From: Macrolepiota albuminosa
Lineage: Eukaryota > Basidiomycota > Agaricomycetes > Agaricales > Agaricaceae
Reading direction: 5' to 3'
DNA: 64,000 nucleotides
Assembly (NCBI GenBank): GCA_027475525.1
Contig: JAMWFC010000049.1
Span: forward strand, 3,332,947 to 3,396,946
Made by a program: the position numbers and the translations under genes. Shown here in pieces: positions 20,788 to 31,840 of the stretch (positions are counted from its first letter, which is position 1; each line of letters opens with the position of its first letter). The notes under the pieces are model-generated. The model saw nothing but the letters and a program-made list of their open reading frames with translations, ran no database searches and was not told where the DNA came from.

Positions 20788-22200
20788 CATGGGGCGATGA
20801 GACCGTAGAGCCAAGGCGGCCTTGGCCACGGAGTCCTCCTGCATCCCCTCCCAGTTCCCTTGACGGATATCCCAGAGAATGTCAACCTCGTCTCCCTGGG
20901 CAGATATCCTCTCCAGTGCCCGGATGGCAAACAGCTCCGGTCATAGGAGAGTGATGTTGTTGTTGTCTCCAGCCCCGGAGCCATGGTCAGCATGTCTGGA
21001 TAGGGCATTGGGCTTCCCCATTGACCTCCCTGGCTTGTGATGCAGTGAGAAGTCAAAGTTGGCAAGGTAGAGGGACCACCGGGCCTGGCGGCGGTTGAGC
21101 TTCTTTGCTGTCCGGAAGTACTCCAAGTTCTTGTGGTCTGTCCAGACTTTGAACTTGTGCCGGGCCCCCTCCAGGAAGTGGTGCCACTCCTCTAATGACC
21201 AGATGATTGCCAGCATCTCCTTGTCGTGGATCTCATAGTTCTGCTCCACGGCATTGAGGCTCTTAGAGTAGAAGGCCACCGGATGCCACTTGCCATCCTC
21301 CGGGGATTGCTGAGACAGGACAGTGCCGGTGGCAAAGTTGGAGCTGTCCGCCTTGACTTGAAAGGGCTGATCATCATCTGGGAAGAGGAGCACCGGCTTG
21401 GAGGTGACGGCCAGCTTCAGGGCATTGAAGGCTCTGCGTCACCCCAAGTCCAGGCTGCCGTCTTTTGGGTGAGGTCAAAGAGGGGCCGTGCATGGTGGGA
21501 GAAGTCCTAGATGAACCGCCGGTAGAAGTTGGTGAACTCCAGGAAGGCCTGTACTTCCTTCTTGTTCTGGGGCTCTGGCCACTGCATAATGCTGGCCACC
21601 TTCACCGGGTCCATCTCTGCCATGCCATGAGAGATGATGAGCCCGAGGTACTCAGTCTGAGTTTTCTCAAACTCACATTTCTCCGGTTTGAGGTAGAGCT
21701 GATACTGGCAGAGGTGGTCTAGGACTATGTGGGTGATCCGACGATGCTCCTCTAGCATTTTGGTATAGATGAGAATATCGTCCAGGTACACACACACCAC
21801 TCCATCTGCTATGAGGTCCTGGAATATGTCATTCATCATGGTTTGAAAGGTGGCGGGGCTGTTGGTGAGCCCAAAGAACATTACCAATGGTTCAAACAGG
21901 CCCCGGTTGGTCCGAAATGCAGCCTTCCACTTGTCTCCCTCCTGGATGCGCACATTGTTGTAGCCCCAGCGGACATCCAACTTGGTGAAGTAGCGCGCAC
22001 CCCAGAGGTTGTTGATGAGTTCTGAGATGAGAGGGAGTGGGTAGCGGTTCTTGATGGTCATTGCATTGAGCACGCAATAATCTTAGACCAACTGGAGGGT
22101 GCCATCCTTCTTCTTGATGAAAAACACCGGGGAGGCCATTGGCGACTTTGAGGGTCGAATTCTTCCAGTTTCAAGATTCTCTCAGAGGAAGGCATCTAGC
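20788..22200 (-). pseudogene. Element C RNase H and reverse transcriptase
   Basis: RT motifs [12 protein letters not shown] and the catalytic YLDDILIYTK are present (21507-22073). RNase H (20941-21393) has VKADSSNFATGTVLS and the TDHKNLEYF segment, and ends at the TGA shared with B and D. A stop and frame changes separate the two domains near 21400-21510. Confidence 0.8.
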
Positions 22201-23345
22201 TCATCCTGCTCCCTGGGTGCCAGTGGGTACACCTTGCAGTTGGCAGGCTTCGAGTCTGGTAGGAGCTCAATGGCATGATCCCACTGCTTGTGCTCCGGGA
22301 GAGAATCAAACAAGGCCTTGGAAAAAACATCCTCAAAGTCGTGCAGATGGCCCGGGACAGTATCCCAGAATGGGCAAGGCCCAACCATTGGGAAGTGGTC
22401 TGGCTGGCCTGGATCTCCTCCGCCGATGGTGGTGGACGCAACGCTGTGGCATAGATGCGGTCCCCTACCTCGATAGCCTCGTCTGGTAATTCCAGGTCCG
22501 GGACTGGCAGGAATTCTCCTTCGCAACCATCTTCCATGGTGGCCTCTCCACTGCTGTGTCTGTCATCCTCATAGAGGGCCTCTCTATGAGGGAACGCCAG
22601 GGGCGGGGGATCCAACAGGTCAAGGTCGGCAAAGGGGATGTGTCCTGCCCAGCAGGCCTGGATGGCTGCATGTTCCTGCACAGCGGTGCGCCGCTCTATC
22701 CTTGCCTCCTTCGCACAGGTGGCGCAGCGTCGGAGGCACCGACTCATGCTCACCTCTCCGGTAGTCCAGTCTATTTCCGGGTTGTGCTCCCGGAGCCACG
22801 TGTACCCCAGGATCATATCCTGCTTTCCCAAGCTGGTGACTGCAAAGGTGGCACGCTCAGCGTGGGCCCAATAGCGCAGAACCAGGTCTACAATGGCACG
22901 GATGGAACCTGCTTCATTGGGGGTACCATCAATATTGTAGACTGGAATTGGGGAAGGGAGAGAGCGAGTCGTGAGTTGGTGTCTGGCCACATAGTCAGCA
23001 TCCACAAAGAGCCCTGTTGCTCTGGAATCTAGGAGAGCAACCACGCTCCAGGTCTGCTGTGTGTCAGTTGTTTCGACCTCCATCTTTAGCCAGAGTGAGT
23101 TGGCCAAGGGTGTCGAGGCTACCACATAGCGTCTCGGGAGGCGACGTTGCCAGGCAGGGATGCGGGGTCGAGGGGACCCAGCAGAAGGAGTCGGCGAGGC
23201 TGGGGGGCTTTTAGATACGTCGAGGGGTGTGCTTACGATTGTAGGTGCCAAAGTGTCCACAGGGGTTGTATTGGGCTCTTCTATGGATAGACATACAAAT
23301 CGATTTGCACTAAGCAACGGGGGCATACTCTTCACCTGTTGCTCC
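22201..23345 (-). pseudogene. Element C protease region
   Basis: The protease active site reads LLDSRATGLF in place of DSG, a Gly-to-Arg change fitting GGA to AGA. The rest aligns with B and D (QDMILGYTWL). The gag/pol overlap GGATTTTTAG is kept. Confidence 0.8.
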
Positions 23346-24132
23346 TCTAAAAATCCTCTGGGCTCCCTTCTCCCAGCGCATCTGCACTCCACTCCTGCTC
23401 CAGGGTCTCTAGTGCAGCAACATCTGGAGAGGGTGCTCCGGCTGCGTCCTTGGCTGCCAGGAGCTGCAGGAGCAGCTCTTCCTGCTCCTCCAGGGCTAGG
23501 TAACGCACCTCAAGGCCAAGCGGGCAACGGCGTGCAAAGTGACCAGGGGTGCTGCAGCGCCAGCACAGAAGAGGTATGTTGGCATGCTGGCGGGAGGAGT
23601 CCACATCCATAGGGGCCCCCGGGGGCAGTGTTGGCACTGCGGAGGGAGCAGGGAGGCTGTGAGGGTGGAACATGGCTGCTACTGGGTGGGGGAAGGAGAC
23701 CCGAGGATGCGGGGCTATTGCAGTGGCCGGAGCTTGGTGCAGGCTGCACTTAAGTTCCATGAGCTGCCACTGGTCCTGGGCCACTCAGTACCAGGAGGCG
23801 ACTTGGTTGTTGACTGGACGTCCTTCTGTGAGGTTGTCGATGCACTCCATCAGAGTGGATTGGAGCCCTTCCCAGAAGGTGAGGCAGAGTTGCAGTCCAT
23901 CAGGGTACCCGGCCTGCTCAACTAGTGCCTGGAAAGAGTCGATGTATTCGTCCAGCGAGCGCTTCCCTTGTCCGTATTGATCTCTGTCTTGGAGGACCAG
24001 CACAGCTGCCTTGGCTGGGTTCCAGGGGAAGAACTCGTCCTGGAACTCCTGCTCGAATGTGGCCCAGTTTGCAAACCCCGCAATGCCTCTGGGGCGTCAG
24101 AAAACCCACAGTGTGTAGGTGGCCGCTCTCCC
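23346..24132 (-). pseudogene. Element C gag, C-terminal part
   Basis: Zinc knuckle C-W-R-C...H...C near 23550-23590 and part of the gag core. A TGA replaces the Gln/Arg codon before VAQDQWQL, as in D. Homology to D ends abruptly within the core at GGGAGAGCGGCC, the inner breakpoint of the left arm. Confidence 0.8.
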
Positions 24133-24331
24133 TCACGCTGAGCCTGGAGGGAGAATTCTGGCATGAAATGCGCCTACCCCTCCGGTGGCTCAGCCACAAC
24201 CAGAGTCACTCGCCCCGACCAAGTCGGGGCCGTCTCGTCAGTGCCGCGGCTGCAAGCCGCCTCTTGATGCCTCTAAATTGGAGGTTATAATCTTCCCTGC
24301 TGGCATTCCCACATGAGCGGGAGAAGTCCAG
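24133..24331. other. Breakpoint-to-ORF segment with two hairpins
   Basis: Non-coding. It contains the hairpins GCCCCGAC/GTCGGGGC near 24213 and GCGGCT/AGCCGC near 24244. It separates the truncated element C from the second copy of the unnamed ORF. Confidence 0.4.
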
Positions 24332-26174
24332 ATGCTGTTTATGTTGCCGGTGTTTGTACCGGCCCCACCAGAACACTACCCCGTGGTCATATTGACCCCA
24401 GACCCCTGCACGCCGGAGCAGTATGATGGTCTGGTGGCGACCTCGAGAGGGAAGACCGTGCCTGAAAAAGGCAAAGCACCAGTACCATCCTTGTCCGATG
24501 AGAGCGACTATGGAGAGTTGAGCTCAGAGCAGGAGGAGGATGGGGAGGAGGGGGAATCGGCCGCAGACCAATTCCAACAGGTATTGCGCAATAAGCGCAT
24601 TGCAAAGAAGAAGGCAATTTGCACCAAGGAGCTCAAGGCCCAGAAGTATAGGGCTGAGGATGAATTCTCGGGGAGGATCCCCGATGGCTTGGGGGTGAAG
24701 GTGTGGGGGCCGCTCGATATCAAGCAAATGAATTCGTGCTTTAGAGGAGCACTCAGCCACTGCACCTACTATTCGTATGCCACGAATACGGTGCTGATGG
24801 GAGCTGACACCAATAGAGCGGCGTCATATGAGTATTTCTCTGGCCAACGTGCCCACATCCCAGGTACGATTGTGTATAAGCACACCCCGCATGGCCTTCC
24901 CCACACCCCGCTAGAGCTGGACTGGCTCTATAAATACTACATAAATGTGCACATCCCACATCACGACAGAATTGTTGCATACATGTTGATCACAGAGCTC
25001 CATATGTTCGCACAGCAAACAGTTGAGGCTCTGCATGATCGAACCATGCAGCTCCTGATGAAGGAGCCTCGGTACCAGGACCTCGTCAACCCGATGCAGG
25101 GTCCCAACGACCTCGCTCTAGTCGAGCGACGACACATTCCAGGGCACCTTTTGCACACAAAAGACGATGGCACCACGGCGCTGCGCGTAATGCGTGCTCA
25201 GGATCCAGCCACACCATTTGACCTAGACCAGCTGGCACAATATGCGCTGGTCTTTGGTCAACCTGGGCTGGAGAATACCTATCAAGGCATTGCGGTGGAT
25301 CATGCCTACCGCATGCACTGGTGGACCCTCTTCGGGTTCGCCTTATGTCGAGCTCTATGCGCTAACAGCGCAGCCAAGCCTGTGATCATGCAGCGCATGA
25401 CCCTCATCGTGGCCCGTCCAGGGCTTTATCGAGAGGTGATTGCCTTGTATGACGCCATGTTCCCCGAGCAGCCATTTGAGCCCCAACGCGGGCCACAGCT
25501 CAAAATTCACCAAGTTCACATACCCGACAACCAGGCACGGAACTTCTCAGACGACGACGTGCTACACGTCTTATTGCACAATCAGATACCTGCTGACTAG
25601 GTGGACCACGCGTATACCTACAGCGTGGTCTTCCTGGAACAGCAGTTCCACGCCCCCATGATGTCTATGGACATCTTTCGACAAATCGATGACAAGCGCA
25701 TGGAGCGCTTGAACAAATATGGTACCCCCCCCCCGCAATTCTGCAATGGGATGGATGGCGGGAGATGACTGAAGACGATCATTATCGTCTTATGTTCAAG
25801 CACAACGAGGAGAGTCGTCTTCCCCTGACCCTGAGGCCAATGGCCTCTACTACCTCATTGGCATGGACCCGAACCAGGTCCACCTTCTAAAGCACCCAGC
25901 AGTGCATAACATGCCTGCAGCCGACACAGACCCAAGCCGGGTCAATCTCATACCACGCACAGCAGTGCATAGTACGCTACCCACCAATGTTTCAGTGATT
26001 AACGTCGCACTAACTGATTCTATGGTGGTAGACACACCTGTAGTCGAGGGGCCTATCACCCCACCGAGGACGGAATCGGCGCCTCTCCCTCCCGCAATTA
26101 ACGTCGCACCGGAGGAGGAGTCAATGGTGACTGAGATGGGCGCTGGTGCGGGGGTATCATCAGATGGGTCTTAG
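24332..26174 (+). pseudogene. Second, broken copy of the unnamed transposon ORF
   Basis: Homologous to 276-3130 over the C-terminal domain: GRIPDGLGV, FDLDQLAQYALVFGQPG, GIAVDHAYRMHWWTL, VARPGLYREV and VDHAYTYSVVFLEQQF. An acidic Glu-rich patch and a Lys-rich segment precede it, as in the first copy. A TAG at 25598-25600 replaces the Trp codon found in the first copy (EWVDHAY), and a run of ten C near 25725-25734 shifts the frame. The tail then continues in other frames to TAG 26172-26174. The basic Arg/Ser N-terminus is missing. The two copies are clearly diverged, so the family is old. Confidence 0.65.
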
Positions 26175-26530
26175 ACCCATAATTTGTTGTGTAGGTACTT
26201 CTGAGTAGTTTACTTGAACCGTTTCAGCTGATACACACTCTAGAGTCGCATGTATATACAGCGGACCCAGAGGAGGGGTCACTCTTTTTTGTTTTCTTTA
26301 TTTGTTATACATAAACATATTCTATCTACCACTGGCGCAACCTGCGCTCTTGTCTGATAAGGACTGCTTCCTATTGTGTCCAGAAAACACATCTATACTG
26401 CGCATGAATGCTAACGCCTTGCAGCCACGCAATACACGTGTTATTCATCTGTTGTTTGCACTATCGTGCATCCTTTATCTCACTCTACCTCCCTTTCTAA
26501 AGACCAAGTATTCGGTCTCATTGGGGGGTA
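26175..26530 (+). promoter_or_regulatory. 3' region with hairpin and polypurine tract (second element)
   Basis: No gene. It ends AGACC (26501-26505), loop, GGTCT (26514-26518), then CATTGGGGGGTA and TGTAACGG at 26531. This repeats the layout found at 3293-3330. Confidence 0.5.
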
Positions 26531-26697
26531 TGTAACGGAGTCATCTGTTTTACAAGTGTCAATGATGCTATAATCGTTTAATAGAGTATTATGTAAGACA
26601 ACATCTTGTTTTCACTCTAAGTACTAGTCAAATCCGATACTGCGGTCTGATTTAGCACTTGTGTGATACACACAAGATAGTTTTACCTCGTAACACA
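26531..26697 (+). repeat. LTR-like sequence of the second unnamed-ORF element
   Basis: TGTAACGGAG to GTAACACA, 167 bp with TG...CA ends. There is no partner copy in the window, so the end is a guess. Confidence 0.35.
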
Positions 26698-26957
26698 GGT
26701 TACATGCAACAACCATATTTGAAAACACAGCACAGTCTCTGCCTGGTGCCTCCTTTGAGGCACCAACCAGGAGAGGCAACACTGCTTCTCTCATACAGGC
26801 AACAACTGCATCTAAGGATGCAAAAACTTTCAGTACAGAGAGTACTGGTACTTCTTCTATAAAAAGTACTGATCCTTCTGCAGTGGAAGCACCAACAAAG
26901 AGCTTGGCCAGGCTTTCTCTATTCAGCAGCTGGAAATGCCATACCAATCCAGCTTAG
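26698..26957 (+). pseudogene. C-terminal ORF fragment, Ser/Thr-rich, unknown
   Basis: One frame reads a Ser/Thr/Ala-rich tail containing the segments TASKDAKTFSTEST and APTKSLARLSLFSSW, then a stop at 26955-26957. I cannot identify it. It resembles the low-complexity end of a transposon ORF. Confidence 0.3.
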
Positions 26958-27398
26958 AACACAAGTCATGTCCTTGACATGACAAAGGAAAATCATAGGC
27001 AGATAAGCCCACTCACTACCAGGACATGGTCCTGGCTACTCTCCTCCAGCATCTGAGAGTTAATAGATATGATATACCTGCAGATATAGAGGCAGTCATT
27101 ATGTGTCTGATAATGTGGCTCCTCCTGAAGTTGAGAAGTCCATGCCAGGTCTGTCATATGACTCTAACCTCACATTGTTCCTGTTGTAGAACTACAATGA
27201 CTCCCTGCCAAAGACAGGGCCTTCAGGCACAACTCATGAGCCTGCACCTGAGGATGAGCTCCTCAACTATGATATGGATAATGCTATGGCTGATCCATTC
27301 TGTGTATCTGAGGACTTTCCAATTGCCCCCATTCCTGATCTTCCAATGGCCTGACCATTGTTGTCAATGAGACCATAACATAGTCTAATTGGGGGGTA
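26958..27398 (+). pseudogene. Third element: ORF 3' end, weak hairpin and polypurine tract
   Basis: An acidic ORF end (segments EDELLNYDMDNAMADPF and PIAPIPDLPMA) stops near 27353. It is followed by AGAC...GTCT and AATTGGGGGG, then TATGTAGC. The order copies the ends of the other two elements, so this is probably a third, unrelated or very diverged member. Confidence 0.4.
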
Positions 27399-27661
27399 TG
27401 TAGCATAGTGTGCTATGTGGCTACCACCATATAGCTTATATATACTTGTAGCTAGTGCAATTATATTATATTTATTATAGTACAATTATATTTACATTAA
27501 TTATAAATAGTTAATCATGTGCTGCTTTATAAGCAGCTTATTTTGTGTTTGTGCTACATAGTCAATAGACTGGACTGGTCTGATTATGTACAGCATGACT
27601 TTAAGCTCTCAAAATTCCTGTAACTTTGTTACACTGTGTTAGAAAAAGAACTCTGCTTTAG

Positions 27662-27718
<57 letters not shown>

Positions 27719-27740
27719 GTCTTTTAGCACCTTGCAACTA
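27399..27740 (+). repeat. LTR-like sequence of the third element
   Basis: Starts TGTAGCATAG after the G6 tract. It has a palindrome around the TATA box (GCTGCTT 27521-27527, TAT, AAGCAGC 27531-27537) and a CT tract. The right end is not defined. Confidence 0.4.
27666..27716. repeat. (CT)n microsatellite
   Basis: About 25 uninterrupted CT units, inside the LTR-like sequence. Comparable CT runs lie in the LTRs of A2. Confidence 0.95.
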
Positions 27741-28160
27741 TAGCTTGACATTTGTGCTTAGATCTACTAAGCAATCTTGTTATTTTATCTTCTCATTCTA
27801 GATACTAATAATTAGCACCTCTTAGCAACTTTTCCTATGTTTCTTGGCATCTTTTCTTGGCAACTCTCTCTAAAACTCTTAGCACCTTTCCTTAGCAACT
27901 CTTCTACACCTCTTAGCACCTCTTAGTGCCTTTTAGCAATTCTCTTACACCTCTTAGCATCTTTTCTTAGTGACTCTCTCATATCTCTTAGTGACCCTTA
28001 GCACTTTCTGGCCACATTTTGGAGCCTTGCATAAGCACCTCCAATCATCTACTTTTCTTGCTACCAACCTCTTGCCTACTATACATTCTCTGGGACTCTG
28101 TCCAGAACTCCCTCAAATACTTAGTGCACCCAAAGCTATATTGACTAAGTAGCTATACTA
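27720..28160. repeat. Degenerate tandem repeat, CTTAGCACC / CTTAGCAAC units
   Basis: The words CTCTTAGCACC, CTTAGCAACT and TTAGTGACT recur about every 20-40 bases between 27800 and 28010. No reading frame is conserved across them. Confidence 0.5.
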
Positions 28161-28267
28161 GTAATAGTGCACCTTCCAGCTCAATTTGGGTGTCATTAGT
28201 GCCTACATTATGCATCATTTATTGTTCTGTGTTATTTTCACTAGACAGAAGGATAGATAGATAGATT

Positions 28268-28660
28268 CTATTTTTACTACTGGCAAGCCACTATGCAGGA
28301 CTAAGAGGCAGAAGTAGAGCTAGTACTGTACTCTACACCATGTATTTTGGCTGATGAGCTTATCTATCTGCTATCTTTTTCTCAAACTTGTGTGTAATAA
28401 AACTCTCTTCATGCAGGTTTTGATAGCTTGTGTCAGCCTTGCAAGAACCAGGCAAATGAACTAAATAGACTGATGTATAGTTTATTCTTGAATAAATAAA
28501 TGAAATTTATTTTTACTACTAGCAAGCTGTTATGCAGGGCTAAAAAGTGGAGGTAGGGTCATAACATGCTCTACACCTAGTAAAGAACTTGATGGTCTAT
28601 TTATCTGCAGTCTTGTAAAGCAACTTTTGAAGTAGAACTCTCTTTGTATGGTTTGTGGTG
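28268..28660. repeat. Two diverged direct copies of a segment of about 155 bp
   Basis: Copy 1 (about 28268-28430) and copy 2 (about 28506-28660) share TTTTTACTACT(G/A)GCAAGC, a TATGCAGG(A/G)CTAA block, CTCTACACC, and AAACTCTCTT-like sequence. They are strongly diverged. Confidence 0.45.
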
Positions 28661-29880
28661 GCATAAGTAGTAGATGACTGAAAGCATTGAAATTAAGAGT
28701 TATCCTGTCAGGCAGTATATCTGAATATAGAAAGAGAGGAGCAGCAAATGAATTTGTGCCCACATGCATGATTTGAGATTTCTGTTCAAGAATCATGGCA
28801 AGTGCCATTTGCATGCATGCATGCATGCTATGAGTCAAGATCTGTCAGGGTCAGGCAGACATGCACATAAACAGGTGGCCTTCCAACAGGTATAAAACTG
28901 AGGTGGGATTGTGCTAATTGAGTCTTCATCAGGTTTCTGCTATTGCAGTCCTACACACTCTTTTAATCTGCCTCATCCTTGAAATCTTGCCAGCTGACTC
29001 TTGGTTTTGGTAAGAATGAACTTGCATTCAAAATTATCTGTGCACTACCTATACCATAGTTCATCCACACATTTGACCTATTTTTTTTTTCTCTTTTCCT
29101 GTGTAAGGCATTATTTGATAAATAAAAGGCCTGCAAGTCTCCCTGCTGTGTCAGATATTTAAAAAGGCCAGACAAGTAGATAAAAGTGTCAAGTCTGATG
29201 AATGGCCATAAATAGTGCATTGCTGTGAAGAGATGGATTATCAAGCACATTGGAGAGTTTTATAAATTCTGGAGTTGTCTTGTTATCTTAGCTCTCCTGC
29301 AGAAGATGCTCAAAAGAGGCAAAAGATAATTCCTGCAAGACAGATGCAATTGTTTTCAGAGGCATAAATGCCATGTTGACTGCAGAAAGAATTACTTACA
29401 GGTTGCTTGTTCTACAGGCACTGTTGCAGCTCTATGTTCAAGATGGTCTGTGGTGGTCAGCATTGTCTGAAACATGAGGTCCAGGGGAGTCCTCCATGAT
29501 CCATTAAGCTCTCATTGGAATAAGAAATGAATTTATTATTCATGTATTCGGTGAAATGATAAATTGAAGTCACACAAGCACATGGAAAGCTTTAAATAGG
29601 ATGATGATAATTGATGGGAAAAGAAGACAAACTACGGATAGGTCAGCACCTGAGAGGTAGAGACAGAAGGGAGGGATTGGAGATAAATGCAAATGGGATG
29701 ATGCGGAAAATGGTCTAGATTGAGGAGTGGGTAAGGAAATTTGAGTTGACTAAATTACCCAGTTGAATCAAAATCAAAGATCTCGGCACAATGATGTTTC
29801 AAAATGAAAGATTGTAAAGTCCTCGGGGCCTGTTGCCTGGTGAAAAGTATGGGAGGAGCAGTGGGATACATACATATGTA
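28661..29880. other. AT-rich intergenic DNA
   Basis: No supported gene on either strand. It contains a short (GCAT)n run near 28813-28830. All open frames are short and unlike known proteins. Confidence 0.5.
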
Positions 29881-30485
29881 GTAAACTAGAAACGATCGGC
29901 AGGGGGCCGCGACACCGCCACAGGAAGGAAGATAGTTGAAACTCCGCTGTGCCTTGTCTGTTGATCAGGTACGTGTTTTTTTTTTGCCTGCCTTTGGAAG
30001 GGCACTATTTCGTGTCGTTCCGGGAGTGACTCTAAGCTCGTGAATCCCATCCACCATCTGAGATTCCCCACTGCGCATATATCGATACGTGTCATACGTG
30101 TTTTTCGCCCACCCACCCTCTCCTTCTGCTGACATATAACACTCTAATCGTTTGAACACACTCCATTCTTTTCATCTATAACACCTCTAATCGTTTTTAA
30201 CACACTCCATTCTTTTCATTTATAACACCTCTATTCTTTGCATCTATTCGTTCGTTTTCTTCTGAGTATTTTGTCCATGCATTTGGGGGTCAGACGCTTC
30301 TTCTGACTCGTGAATGCTTTCCAGTCCTTGCCCTTATTTGGGACCCCCGTCGCATGATTAGGGGGTATATCAAACTTGTTGAAATACTCAAAGTGAATAG
30401 CCAAGGAAAGGTAGACAGAGAAAAGTTTCTGATACAAAGTAAAGTAACACAAGTAAAATTATACACTGGTGTGGGTGGGAGGGTT
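29881..30485. other. Intergenic DNA with a 42-44 bp tandem repeat
   Basis: Units starting TATAACAC at 30135, 30177 and 30221 contain CTCTAATCGTTT and ACACTCCATTCTTTTCAT. No gene is recognised. Confidence 0.5.
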
Positions 30486-30624
30486 GACAAATCTGCTGCC
30501 TAAGAGTAGGGAGCGTGCAAAACCAGATGATGGTTTAAATCGCGAGCTGATAGTCACACCCCAAGTCACACGTCAAAATACACCCCTCCGGCATGCGGTT
30601 CCCACATTTGTAAGGGCACTATTT
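30486..30624. repeat. 139-bp direct repeat, copy 1
   Basis: Nearly identical to 31479-31617, offset 993 bases, from GACAAATCTGCTGCC to GGGCACTATTT. The ends are not TG...CA. Confidence 0.9.
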
Positions 30625-31232
30625 CGCGTTGGTTCCAGGGTGTGACAAATTGGTTGAAAAAGAAATGATTGATGGAAAGAAAGTAGGCTCACCATCCCGA
30701 TCGACTTCAAGTCCTTGAGCATGAAAAAGCTCGATAAGGATGGAATCGGTCAGGGTGATTACGCGGTCAGCTGGTCCTGCATCGTGGGGAAGCACACTAT
30801 CCGGAGACTCGTGCTGAATAGGATTATTAGATGGAATCCCAGCAGGGTTTTGTTGAGGAGAAATGGGGTGAACCCGTCTGGGAGCAGGACCCGGCGTACG
30901 CAAATCACTTGTGTCCGCAAAAAGTGCGATTTCCCAGCTTTCGATCACTTTGAAGCAGGGCAGGGAGGAGAAGGGGAGACCTGAGAAACTGGGTCTGGGC
31001 GGGGCGTCGAGGAGCGTTCCTTTCTGAGACCCAAAGCAATGCTGGGGGCGCTGTCGTCCACAGCCCTTCTAGCTGATTCCTCTCCCACAGCGATCCCACC
31101 GCCAGGGGTAATGCCCGGAGGAGAGGCAGGAGGAGAGGCATTCATAGAAACTACCGAAGACGGACGCAAAGTGCGAGAGGTACCTGGAGGAACCAATCTG
31201 AGGACGCGCGCACGAGAGCCTTGACCGGCCAT
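30619..31232 (-). pseudogene. Pro/Ser-rich ORF between direct repeats, unknown
   Basis: From ATG 31232 the frame reads a basic N-terminus (MAGQGSRARVLRL), then Pro/Ser-rich sequence to about 30945. A second frame continues (WEIALFADTSDLRTPG and a more ordered segment ending near 30619) if one base is shifted near 30950. It lies inside the 993-bp interval bounded by the 139-bp repeats. I do not recognise it. An expressed small gene and a transposon remnant are both possible. Confidence 0.3.
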
Positions 31233-31478
31233 GGGATACGGAGAACGAAAGTAACAAGTGAGAACAGTAAGGGGAGATAGAAAGTAGCGACACTAAAACT
31301 GCGTAGAGAGAACGAGAAAAAACTCTAAATCTATGTAGAGAGAACGAGAAAAAACTCAAAGTCGCGTAAAAGTCTCGTAATAGTAAAAATAAGTCGAGGA
31401 GAAAACGATATAAGAAGGCAATAATATACAGGCTAGTGTGAAAGAGAATATAAAGACTGTCCAAAACTCGACGAAGTC

Positions 31479-31617
31479 GACGAATCTGCTGCCTAAGAGT
31501 AGGGAGCGTGCAAAACCAGATGATGGTTTAAATCGCGAGCTGATAGTCACACCCCAAGTCACACGTCAAAATACGCCCCTCCGGCATGCGGTTCCCACAT
31601 TTGTAAGGGCACTATTT
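31479..31617. repeat. 139-bp direct repeat, copy 2
   Basis: Partner of 30486-30624, with very few differences. The close match implies a recent duplication. It lies 224 bases upstream of the zinc-finger gene. Confidence 0.9.
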
Positions 31618-31840
31618 TTGTGGATTCATGGAGCGCAGTAGGCACCTCGATGGCCGCGACTGACCAGGCGCAGGCACCAAAGGGCAATGAGCGCATGATG
31701 CGCGATTACACCAGTCTTCATGCAACCACGGCCGCCGCCAACAAGCTCTCTGCAAGCACTCACCGCCGGCCCACGGCCCACAACGACCCTGCGGATCCCG
31801 CGCCCGTCCCGTACGAGCTCCACCCGCCTGGCAGAACGAC

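Larger units (their letters stand above)
3520..24132. repeat. Left arm of a large inverted duplication
   Basis: This region is the reverse complement of 39610-56127. Paired coordinates add up to a constant within each block: 59647 for 3520-6609, 58094 for 6610-7249, 64154 for 13310-14538, and 64166 for 14752-16599. The steps between blocks match identifiable insertions and deletions. Nested elements sit at the same sites in both arms, so this is duplication of an already nested locus and not independent insertion. The left arm also holds element B, which the right arm lacks. It lacks the 3' LTR of A and the LINE piece present at 51480-53040. Confidence 0.9.
18616..24132 (-). mobile_element. 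Gypsy-2 chromovirus C, 5'-truncated
   Basis: Mirror copy of D, inserted at the same base of A1 gag. It runs from its 3' LTR (18616-18944) to the middle of gag, where homology to D stops at 24132. Specific damage includes a 323-bp deletion in integrase, a 25-bp deletion between CCTCGAC direct repeats, a one-base insertion at the end of the chromodomain, and several CGA-to-TGA stops. Confidence 0.9.

Noticed and set aside
27830..28010. Regularly spaced CTTAGCAC words as a CRISPR-like array
   Set aside because: Units and spacing are irregular, the genome is eukaryotic, and no cas genes exist.
28846..28948. TGTCAGGGTC...CCTACACA as a short LTR
   Set aside because: Only about 100 bp, with no partner copy, target duplication or polypurine tract.
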